Of a stretch of 49,354 bases of DNA, positions 14,891-25,800 are shown one piece after another. The position numbers and the translations under genes are program-made. The stretch is taken from the IMG/VR virus record IMGVR_UViG_3300027977_000051, positions 1-49,354 of that record. One strand, 5' to 3'. The DNA is from a virus. Within the stretch, counting starts at the first letter, position 1; each line of letters starts with the position of its first letter. Under the pieces are notes generated by a model that saw nothing but the letters and a program-made list of their open reading frames with translations, ran no database searches and was not told where the DNA came from.

Positions 14891-16132
14891 TTAAGCACCG
14901 GCACCGTAGATGGTTTTCAAAACCGCGCCTGTGGAATCTAATATTTGCAGGGTCACCACACTTGCCAGCATTGACCCAGTGACAGTGCCCGTGTCCCCGG
15001 TGGTTATGACCGTGCCCGACCTATTTGGTAAAGTGATTGTCCTGTCCGCTGTGGGATCTGCCACTGCGATCGTGGTCTCGAAATTGTCATCCGTGGCGCC
15101 CTCGAACACCAAGGTTCCCCCCGCCACAACAGTGACAGCCGATGAGTGTAGTGGACCTATGAATTCTGTGCCGGCCGTGATGGTTGTTGCTGTGACTGCA
15201 GTGGCGTTGACCGTGCCCACGACATCCAATTTGGTTGTGGGCGAGCTGGTGCCTATGCCGATCCTGGCAGTGGATCCGTCCATGCTCATCACCGTGGTGA
15301 TGGTTCCGCCGTCGTTGATCCTGAATATTATGTCCTGGTCCACTGTGTTGTTCTGCATATGGACTCCCACGTTGTCCAGCAGTATCCTGAAATCGCTGTC
15401 CGCGCCTATGGTCAATCCAACATCATTGGTGATGCCCAACGACCTTGTGGTGGTGCTGGTGCCACTTCCGTCTATGCGCAGGTATGATCCGGCTGGCTGG
15501 TTGTCCAGCTGGTCGGAGTTGGTGGCAGTGCCCGCGAACCTGTTTCCCGCTATGGCAGTGGACAGGGTTATGCCCTTGTTTATGGTGGCGAATCCCGATA
15601 TCGCGACCTTGGGAGTGAACGTGACGTCACTGAGTATGGCCACTTGCACGTCATTGTTGTAGATCCTGGAGATGTTCCTGTCCACGTCCGTGCTGTCGGA
15701 TATGGTGCTGAAGAAGAAACCATTCAGCGTGCCCGAAGAGGCAGGTGGACCAACCAGCACGTTTGTCGTGCCGTTGTTGAAATACAATTGCTGGGTGTCG
15801 CTGTCAATGAAGAGGTCACCTGCGTTAAGTCCCGCTGGCGCCACTGAAGAATATGTTGCTCCGCCCACTGGCTGGAAAGAAGAGCCCGTGTAAACCTTGA
15901 CCTTGGATGTTGCCTCGTCATACCAGAGCTGGCCCTTGATGGGCTTACCTGGTGAGGTCGTGTTGGAAAAATTCTCCAGCAGGTGCAGGAAATTCTCTGC
16001 AATTACTTCTCCGTAGCCGGCGTAGCCCTTGCCCACGAATGACAAGTCGGTCTGTGTGTTAAGAATTGAATCTTGTACGATGAACTGGTTCGGTGATGCT
16101 GCGGAATTAGTTTTATTGACAGTGTATGGCAT
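14891..16132 (-). CDS. Tail-fibre protein, paralogue 3
   Basis: 413 residues. It shares the N-terminal module (PYTVNKTNSA, VGKGYAGYGE, ENFLHLLENFSNTT, GQLWYDEATSKVKVYTG, GDLFIDSDTQQLYFNNG). The shaft has GFATINKGITLSTA, DIIFRINDGG, VMSMDGS and IGIGTSSPTTKLDVVG, a beta-helical repeat seen in many phage fibres. The C-terminal about 100 residues differ from the paralogues and include ADRTITLPNRSGTV. It starts just after the 228-aa gene ends and is the fibre gene nearest the baseplate block. Confidence 0.75.
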   Translation of the reverse strand: MPYTVNKTNSAASPNQFIVQDSILNTQTDLSFVGKGYAGYGEVIAENFLHLLENFSNTTSPGKPIKGQLWYDEATSKVKVYTGSSFQPVGGATYSSVAPAGLNAGDLFIDSDTQQLYFNNGTTNVLVGPPASSGTLNGFFFSTISDSTDVDRNISRIYNNDVQVAILSDVTFTPKVAISGFATINKGITLSTAIAGNRFAGTATNSDQLDNQPAGSYLRIDGSGTSTTTRSLGITNDVGLTIGADSDFRILLDNVGVHMQNNTVDQDIIFRINDGGTITTVMSMDGSTARIGIGTSSPTTKLDVVGTVNATAVTATTITAGTEFIGPLHSSAVTVVAGGTLVFEGATDDNFETTIAVADPTADRTITLPNRSGTVITTGDTGTVTGSMLASVVTLQILDSTGAVLKTIYGAGA

Positions 16133-16137
16133 TTATA

Positions 16138-16824
16138 TTATTCCGTAAATGTTGTTAATGATTGTATCCTCAATGTGTAATCAATCTGTATAAGTCTGTT
16201 CAAACTTTTTTGTACGGGATGGAATATCACGTGTGTTAATAGTTTATTGCTGTCACCATTTTCTGTGCCTTCCCACGATACCAATCCTAGTTCATCAAAT
16301 ACATAATCATCATTGAAATTGGTTGTGTTGTCAAAAGCCTCTTGTTCTGTGGGTTCACCGTAGTCCAGCGTGCAGGTGGCCACTATGTCGGTGTACTTGT
16401 TGCCCGCGGTGTGGCGGATCTCCATCTTGTTACGGGTGGTGTCCTTGTTGGTGGCAGAGTTATCATCAATGACTTTGTAATAGGTCTGATTGTATAAAGA
16501 GGCGTTGGTGCCCGTGGTGTTGGGTGTGAGGTATGTGATAATTCCCGTGGGGTCCACCGCGGTGCCTCCATTGCCAAATGCCATCTCGTGTATGAATCCT
16601 GTGCTCTTGTTGGCCAGGCTGTTGGCCAGCGCTATGCTGATGTTCTCGTAATGTATTGCGTTCCTCTTGTCAACTATGACCTCACCGCTCACGGGATCCC
16701 ATATCTTGATGTGGCCCTCCATCTTTATGCCACTCTTGTCCTGTGGTTTGGCGCTGTTCTCTTGGGGCTGATTATCTTTGTTATCTTGTTGCTCTGTCAT
16801 GGTGTTGTATTTATTCAGGCGCAT
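16138..16824 (-). CDS. Putative baseplate or virion structural protein, 228 aa
   Basis: The N-terminal about 30 residues are hydrophilic and Gln/Asn/Lys-rich and look disordered (EQQDNKDNQPQEN). The rest is beta-rich, with EGHIKIWDPVSGEVIVDKRN, FIHEMAFGNGG and HVIFHPVQKSLNRLIQIDYTLRI, a composition common in virion proteins of T4-like marine phages. The ATG at 16824 follows AGGAG nine bases upstream and overlaps the giant gene's end by 14 bases; a second ATG at 16800 follows an AATAAATA element and could be used from a late transcript. It sits where T4 has gp8, but I cannot show homology. Confidence 0.6.
   Translation of the reverse strand: MRLNKYNTMTEQQDNKDNQPQENSAKPQDKSGIKMEGHIKIWDPVSGEVIVDKRNAIHYENISIALANSLANKSTGFIHEMAFGNGGTAVDPTGIITYLTPNTTGTNASLYNQTYYKVIDDNSATNKDTTRNKMEIRHTAGNKYTDIVATCTLDYGEPTEQEAFDNTTNFNDDYVFDELGLVSWEGTENGDSNKLLTHVIFHPVQKSLNRLIQIDYTLRIQSLTTFTE
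16808..16815 (-). promoter_or_regulatory. Possible internal late promoter AATAAATA
   Basis: AATAAATA lies inside the start of the 228-aa gene; the predicted start site is about 2 bases before its second ATG (16800). It may be coincidental coding sequence (Asn-Lys-Tyr). Confidence 0.3.
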
Positions 16825-19800
16825 TTGTTGGTTCTCCTGCTATGAATCTAGCTTGGTTAGTTGTTGATTTTTGTAGTCCTTTTCCATCGGAAGCCGTGCC
16901 CGAGCCGGTTGTGTACCACACCCTGCCCCGCTTCTGTACCACTTTTACCTGCACTTTTGCAGCTGGCACGCTGGCCAGCACCACGTTGGCGGTGCTGCCA
17001 TCCACTGTGAAGTTGGCTGTGCTGCCATCTTCGCTGATGTGTGGCAATCTCTTGCCGCCCACGAACACGTCCAGCTCATTGGGAGTTGCCGCCGCTATGC
17101 TGGTGGGGAACTGGGCAGTGCTGCCATCGGACAGTGAGGTCTTGGTGAAAACTGTTTCCGCATATGGCACTGTCTGTGATCCTGATGCGTCCACTACCTG
17201 TGTTCCTGATGTGTGTGTGCGTATGCCCGTGCCCAAAGTACCCCTGCGCAGTTGTGACAATGTGTTGTTGTTCTTGATGAAATATTCTATCCTCTCCTTG
17301 TCTATGAAGATGACTCCCGGTACGGATCCTCCTGGGGGAGTGGCCAGTTTGCTTCCGTCCGCAACTGTGATTGAAGTTGCATCTTCCGTCAGCGCCGCCG
17401 CCAACGCAGTTGTGTCATCGGAACTGATCCTCTTGAAGAAGGTCCTGTTCAGCATGTCCTTGAATATCCTGAAACCTGTTGCCAACTTGGCGCTCTCCAC
17501 CGCGAAGTACATCACGTCCACTCGGTCTGTGGCAGTGAGAGATATGCCACTTATTTTTAATTTCTTGCCGTCGACGAAATAATTTGATCCAAACGTGAAA
17601 TCATATCCCTGGGTCAATGCCTGTCCATTCAACCAAACGAACAAGTAGTCGCTGTTCATTGGCGTGTCCTGCAGCACGAACTCTCCGGTGCTGTTTCCTG
17701 CGAAAATTTCTCTTCTTTGATTCATCCCCAGTGCGTTGTTGAAAGTGGTTGTTGAGAATGTTGTGCCGGACGTCAGCGTGATGCCATCCGTGGCCAATTG
17801 CGCTGGCCTGAATATTATATCAGCGCCCTCGGTGTAGTAGTGGTTGTCCAACAGCACCGACACCGCCACGACATCTGTGCTGGCGGGGGCCGATACCAAC
17901 TGCACCTGCTGCGTGCCAAGGTTCACTGTGTAGTCTGTGCCTAGATCTTTCTTGGTTCCATTCACAAACACCTGTGCCTGAGTGGCGCTGGTGACAGCGT
18001 TGGCAGGATCTGTGCCCAGGCTGTAGGTCACGGTGCTGCCATCGCCCGCGTAGTATGTGTTGTCGGGTCCTCGTAATATCTTTCCACCAACTTCGATCAT
18101 GGTCAGTCCAGAGAATGGACCTATGGATCCTGACGGATATGTCAGTGTGTACCTGTTGCCACCGTCGTGAACTTTTTGTTCAGCTCTGATCTCTGCCTGT
18201 GCCCTGCCGCTGCCGGCTGGCTGATTGAATGCTGCTATCTGTATGGATTTTCCGATCGCTGGCGCGGTGTTGAATGTCAAAGTGATTAATTTATTAGCGG
18301 TTGTGTATGTGTAAGCCGTTGTGGGAACTCCGTCCACAGTGACGTAGAGCTGGCTCATAGCGCTGTCCAGCTGGAATGACTCTCTCGCCGCGGTGACGAA
18401 GGATGTTGTCGATCCATCTCCGATCAAGGTGTTTATCACGATGTAGTTGCTGCCTGACATGGCAAAGCTCTTGATGCTGATCTTGGCGTTGGCTGCTGGG
18501 GCGGCCAGCATAGTAATTGTCTTGGCGTCAACGTCAACCGTGTAATCAGTCGTTAATCTTTTGGTCTGACCATCTATCATCACTATCACTGATTCCAGTG
18601 TTCCTGGCATCTGTCCTATAGCGAAGGTCGTGGTTGATGCGTTGCCAATATAATTTTTCATCATGATGAATGGAACTCCTGATTCTGGAGTGGTGTAGAC
18701 CTTGATGTCCACTGTGTCAAACATGCTGCCTGGCAGGTTCTCTTCTGGGGCGTAGCTGGTCTCCGGCGTCACGAAGCCGTCACCCTCTAATATGATGTCA
18801 CTTGGCGCTATGCCCACCGCGGATCCAAAAAGCCCGCCCGTGATTATGGAGTCCAATGTTTTGTCGTCTGTGGGTGTCAACACTCCATCATCATTGAACA
18901 ATATGAACTGTATCTCATCGCCAGTTCCTGCCACTGCGCTGTCATCTGGGATGACCGTGAATGTCTTGGTCGAACCATCTCCTCGGAACACCAATGATGT
19001 TTGCCTTACCCCGTTTATGTACACTGTGTAAACATCGGTAGCGCTTGGAGCGGTGGAGAAGGTGAAGCCCGTGGTGCTTCCGTCTCCATAGAAAGTTTGC
19101 ACCCTGCTGAGTCCGTATGAGTCCCATGGATTGTCATACCATGGACTCCTGTCCCATCCTTGGCTGTTGTCAAATGCCAATCCGGTAACCATGACTCCAC
19201 CGTAGTCCACGCCTGTCATTACTTGAGAAAGCTCATTGCCCGGCATGCCCGATATGGGATCATACATACCCAGCGTCCTCTCGGCCGCGGTCAAGTATGG
19301 TTCATCACCTCGCAACTTGGTGAGATATGGCAAGCCGTCCTTGAATTCTGCTGTGCTAGTGAAGCCGCTGTTGACCTTGTAGAATCCCTGTTCGTACCTG
19401 ATCAGGTCATTGAAAGCATAGTCACGATTGGCCTCCCAAAGCAGCACCGTGGCCGTGGACTGCACCCTATCAAATTTTATGGTTGTGTGAATGTCCCTCA
19501 CCACATCGTTGGTCAGATTGGCATAGGCCCTGGCAAAGTTTGCCGGCGTGGTGCCCCCCGCTCCCCCACCCGTCAGCACCACCGTTGGGGTGGCTGTGTA
19601 GTTCGTGCCGGGAGTCAGCAACCTGATGCTGGTCACCGATCCGCCCTGTACTATCGCAGTGGCAGTGGCCTGCGTGTTGTCCGCCGTGGTGTAGACATCA
19701 TAACCGGAAGGCCTGTCCGTGTTGGCAATGTTCTGCCCTGTCGTGGGCATGTGGAACTCCAGTCCGGGATACTCCACAAACGTGAATATTGTGCTGGTGC

Positions 19801-22800
19801 CCGTGCCGCCCGCGCTATCATCTGCCACCTGTGCGTCCAGGGCCGCGGTATACAATGGATAGTAGTATCCAGACTGCCCCGAAGTTGTGCCACTGTTGCT
19901 CTGTCCCAATACAGCAAATGGACCCACTGATTTGGTGGTTCCCCCAACCAGTGTCACTGTGGGCGCGGTCACATATCCGCTGCCGCCCTTGGTCACTGCT
20001 ATGGAAGTCACATATTTCTTGTGATTGTCTCTCCAGAACCTGTATGGATATCTGGACATCACTCCCACGTCCGCCACTGGGTCAACGTTCCTGGTATTGC
20101 TTCCGTCATAGAAAGCCGGCAGGTCGAAATCGGTTATGATACCATCTTGTGTGTCTGTGTTGCTGTATCCTAACTTATATTCCCGTATCTTGGTGTGGAA
20201 GGGCTTGACCTCATTGATGTAGTCTTCAACGAAATTCTCATTTCCGATGTTGTAGGTCTTCCTCTGGTCAAGTGGTCTCAGTCGGTTGGTCACGTTTATG
20301 AATGACGTGGTGCTCAACCAGTCCACGTAAAGCTGCTCCTCCAACACCTTCCTCAAACCTATAAAAAATATGTTGTTGTATTCCACTGCCAGGTCGCCCA
20401 CGAATATGTCGTCCCTCAGGGCCCGCAGCACATTGCGAGTCTCGGTGGTTGGCTCCTGGTCGAAGAAATTCTCGTCGAATGTGTCATCCGCGTTGTATCC
20501 GGTGTTGTCGATCGTGTAGTCATACAGAGCAGCGGAGATTTGTATGGTCCCGTTCTGCGTCGCCACGTTCCTCATCTCGTCGGTGGTCTTCTCGAACAAC
20601 TTCCATCCGCCGGTGTCGGCCTTCAGCACTTTCACGATGTCGCCGATCTCCAGCGGCAGAGCATCCATCTCATATTGGAAGTTAACTTGCTTGTCGATCA
20701 ACGTATTCTCGTCATAACCTTTGTCATACCAATCGGCCAGGCGATAATATTTGCTGGTGTTGTACGTCTGTACCTTGGTTCTGTTCCACTCCGGCGCATT
20801 CCATTGATATATCGCCCAGGATCCACGGCTGTTCTCTTCATCGCTGGCAACCAGCACGTTGATGATACCGCTGATGTCTCTGGTGTCGATGTATGTAAGG
20901 TCCGCGTAGCTCTCCACCCTGCTGTCCCATTCTCCCGATGTGCTGGTGGGTTCGGGGTCCTTTGAATTTAAATTGTCATAACCAATGATGTCTGCCAATT
21001 GGTTGTTTTTCAATATGGTGTTGCTGTAGTCTATGATCTCTTTCAGCGCGGCGAACCTATCCAGGTACCAACTCTGCCTCGGCCTGATCCTGTTGCCATA
21101 TCTTTGATTCAATGGAAGAGTGAGATCTGGAACTTCGTTGCCTATCAGATCCTTGCCCACCAAGCTGTCCCACCACTTGTTCTCCAGCAGGGCCTTTGGA
21201 CGATCGTTTTTATCTCCTTGCTTGATGATGTTCCACACAGCGTGTGACTCATCGAGGTTGTCATTTTTCCTGTAGCTTACGTTCAGTATGGTGTTGTCAT
21301 TGACCAGGCTGTTTTTGACATTATAGGTTATCAATGAGTTGTTGCCTGTCACAGCATAATATTTTATTCCTGTGGATAATGGGTTCCTTATCACGTTGGC
21401 CACATAAGCGGCAGTGTTTTTCCTGTCCACCACTGCTTTGCCTTTTGGTGGGAGGAACACAGAGTTCCTGACCCAGAAGTAATAATAGTTCACGTAGCTG
21501 TCCGACACAGGATTATATTTTTGCTTGACTGTGAATACTGTGTTGTCCGGATGCAATGGCCTGCCCGACACGCCGATGGCCAGTCCTGGCGTGGTGTCAG
21601 ACCTCTGGGAATATTCCGATGGCGCAAGTGTAGATTCCACCCACTCATAGATGTCCACTGATGATCCAGGGAAGAGATTGCCCCAATTCTTTGTCTGATA
21701 TTCCACATTCTGCTGCTCGTACCACAACCACCTTACTCTCCCCAAATCCCACCAAACTTCTCCCACATGCTCTTCTCCCCATGCTGTCTTGGCATTGAGC
21801 GTCTTGCCTCCCGTGGCTATGTTGTAAATTGCAGGATCCCATTCTGTCTTGTAATTTATTTCCCTGTCGGCAACTCCCAATATCCTGCCTTTGACGGGAT
21901 CATAATAATCCAGATAGTCAATTATCTCATTCTTTGCCGAATCAAATATAAACACGGAATCTATACGGCTGTCGTCGATGAGGCTTGTTTCAGTTGACAA
22001 CGCAGTCCATGCATAATTTCCCGGAGTGTTGAGGTCGAACACCGTCACAGTGCCGTCGTCAACCCTATAGGTGCTGCCGTCCGTGGTCAACGTGTCGTCA
22101 TCTGGTGATCCAACGAACACAGATGTGTCGGTGATGAATATGCCCCTGCCAAAGTCGTCATTCTCGTTCACGCTGGTGGTCACTAATTTGTCGTCGATAA
22201 CGTACTTGGTGTTGTATTTTGTCGCTGTGAACACTGCTCCAGATCCAATGTTGAGGTCAACTATCAGCGTGTCTCCAAGATCGAACGTGGTTGAGTTGCT
22301 GTCAAATCTCATGGTCCTGCTGTTGCCAAATTTTTCTGCTCCTATCACTATTCTATTCTTCATGCGATTGATCTGCACGGTGGATCCAAATCTTATGTTG
22401 CTGGCCGCTTCGGGGGCAGCTATGGTGTCTGACAGTGTGTAGGTATTTGTCGACCCATCTGCCTTCCATTTGTAGACGTACACTGCGCCGGCGTCGGTCT
22501 GCTCGCCCGCTTCGGTGCCCGGGGCGGAGATCACCAACAGTTCTCCGTCTATGCTCATGGAGATCGCCTCTCCAAAGGCGGTGTTCAACGTGCTGCCATC
22601 AGCGTTGACTCCCTTCAGCGTCTGGCGATGGGTGAATATGTGCTTGGTGCTGCCGTCCTCCACGGTGCTGCCGTCATCGTTGACGCTGCTCCTGGTGAAT
22701 ATCTCCACCATGCCCGCCGATCCCGGGGACACGCTGCTGATGGCTATGATGTCCGCGTTTTCATTGACCGCCACGCGATGACCAAATCTCTTGCCGGATC

Positions 22801-25800
22801 CTGGCTCTGTGCTGAATATCGCTGAGTCTTGCCTCCACACCTGTATGGTGCTGTCTCCCACATCCTTTTGTAGGGTATGCACGTACACCACGCCGGAGTC
22901 TGAGCTCAGTCCTGGCGCCGAGGCGAAGAGGAACTTGGGCCTCGTGGACACCGTGCTGTTGTCCGAAGGTTCAGCTATGGCCACCGACCATCCATAATTC
23001 ATGTTGACCAGCGTGCTGCTGTCGTCCGATGGTGGCAGCACAGTGTGTGACAGGTCGTACTGCTTGTTGGTGTTGTTCCATGCCCAAACTTTCACAATGC
23101 CCACGCCGTCCTGCCTGGTGCTGGTTGGTCCCAGCGTCCTGGTGTAAGGGGCACCGGCCGCTATGTAGTTCTCGTCTGTGCTGATGCACAGTGATTGGCC
23201 TAACCTTGACTCATCAGTATCGCCGTCCGCCATGGCGAAGGATGACACCACTGTGAACAAGTTGCCGGGCAGGTTCTCCTGCCTGAACAGGAAGTGCAGC
23301 GATCCCTGTCCTTGGTCCGGGGCCGCCACGCATATCATCCTGCTGTCGTTCCTGGCCACTATGTTATAACCAAAATCCTGTTGGTTGTCCGCGTCCGGTG
23401 ATGCCAATATTGTGCTGGTGTAGGGATCGGTCTTCTCGTATATCGTCCACCTGCCGTCGGGATTGGTGTCGGCGAACACCCTGTCTCCGTTGACAAAATT
23501 GGTCTGGTCCACGTCTCTGTAGACATTGTAAGATATCCTGTCATTGACCTCATCCATGCTGGAGAACCTGACGCTGACCCATTTGTACACGTTGCCGTAG
23601 GTAACTAATGTGGACTCATCTATCCGCAGGTTCAGAGAGCTCACAACGCTTATGGCTCTGCTTTGATTGAAATTGAATATGACGGAGTTGGCGTTGGGCG
23701 TGCTGATAATCTTGAACACACCATTCAGTTGCGAGAACTGGCTGTTGAGTATCGCAAAATATTCACCCACTTGGAAATTATGCGGATTTGTAAGTATCAC
23801 TTCCACTTGGGTGGCGTTGTTTATCTGCCTCATGGCTATGATTCTCAGGCCAGTTGACGTCAATCGCAGCATGTCCCAATCATTATTTTCTTTTTTGGCC
23901 ATCCAGACTAGGTCATTCTTGGTCACAGATGAAACGTTCAAATTTAATAGATCATTGATGTTAAAGGCCGTGTGGTCCGCATCGATCAACCTAGGATAGC
24001 CAGCAGTTTTGTATTTCTGCACGGAATCTTTGTCAATGCCGGGCTGAGAATAGTCAAACCTAGCAAAAGTATCGTCTGCCATGTACTCCAGGGGTTTGGA
24101 GAATAGCTGTGATTTTATGACCCTAGCTGATTTCTCCCAGTTCGATTGGTCGGCGATATCGTCTAATATTTCTATGCTCTGTATATTGCTGGTGAAGGTG
24201 TCACTCGGCATCCTTATTTGCACTGACTGTGCGTTGTCAACGTTGCCAAATTCTCCCGCACGGATCATCCACTCGGGATAGACTTCCAGATCTATATCCT
24301 CTCCGTAGAACCTGCTCTTGACTAGCTTATCTATGGCGTTCAGCGTGCCCTTCTCACGGATGAATCCCTGATAGAACTTGTATTGGCTTACATCGTTCTG
24401 GAATAGGTTGTCAAGATAATTTCTTGACTGATAACCTGTGAGATGCTGTGCCAATTTCTGCTGTCCTTCATCAAAATTATTGCTCTCCAAGTTGTAAAAA
24501 TCATTGAACTGGGCGATCTTGTAATCAAAATTTGGTATTAGTTGCTGAGTCGGTTTGCTTTTTTTCTGCAGCCAGTTTACTGTTGCGAAAGTGTTTCCGG
24601 AATTATGATTTTTATTGGCCGTGAAAAATCTAGAGTTGTACTCCACTGTGTCACCTATTTGGTAGTCTGTGTTGGCCGTCCATAAGTTTACCTTGGCCTC
24701 ATCAAAAACAAATCCGGGAGAGTAGTAGTCACCATTCCAGTCACCGGTCTTCCACCCGATCAATTTCAATCTCTGTTGCCTGAATCCTGTGGCCAGCTGC
24801 AGGATGATGTCTGAGAACACAGTGGCGTTGTCAAAAAGCAGCAGGTGTTCCTTCTGCACTGCGTTGATGGATATGTTGTATATGCCCGAGTCTGGAAACT
24901 TGCTTACTATCTCGAAAGTGGTGCCCACACGCTTGGTGCTGATGGATTTCTCCGGCATCGTTCGCCCCGAGGCGTCCAGCACAGTGTATTCACCTTGAAG
25001 ATTTCTTAATTTGCCTACCACGCTGTCTCTGGTCACGAGGTTGAATCCTCCAGCGCCTGGGCTCAGCGTGATGGCCGATCCGGGAGCCCATCCCTGCCTG
25101 GTCCAATAGATAAACTCCTTGGCGGACGTTTCCCAGTTTGCCGTTTCCTCCAGCTCCTTGGAGAACCTGTCAAAAACAAATCCCTGCGATTCGAGATATT
25201 TTCCATATCCCGTCAAAAAATCCACCACGGACTGTATGTCCTTGAAAACCGTGCCATAAGTGATGATTTGTTCCACCTGGGAGAAATCTTTGTAAATCAC
25301 TGCTCTGGCGCTGCCGGCCTCGATGTTGTAGCTGTTTCCATTCTTTAGAGGTTGAAAAATTTTGAAGTATGGTTTGATGGTATTGTATCCTATGATCTTG
25401 TAGCCACCCTCCAGAGTACTGCCGTCACCTGAGACAGCTGTGTTGGATTCAACCAACACTCCGGAATATTCAAAAGTGTTTATGGGATTGCTTACCCTGA
25501 ACAGTATCTTATAGTTCTCGTCGGGTATAAATTGCGATCCCGCTGTGGATCCGGGACTCACGCTGTCTGTCAGCACCCTCAGGTTCTGCTTGTCTGAGAA
25601 TCCTCCCAGCTTGTATGACAGTTGCACGTTGAGGTCTTTCATCTTGTCATAGAAAAATACAGCGGGATCGAGATTACATTTGATTAGGTAATTTACTATC
25701 ATTGGCTGGTATCCCGCCGTGATGTATCGTGTGGTGGATTGGGTCAGGGTGTCAACTGTTACCTCTAAGTGATACTTGGCCTGTCGTGTGTTCTGGGCCA

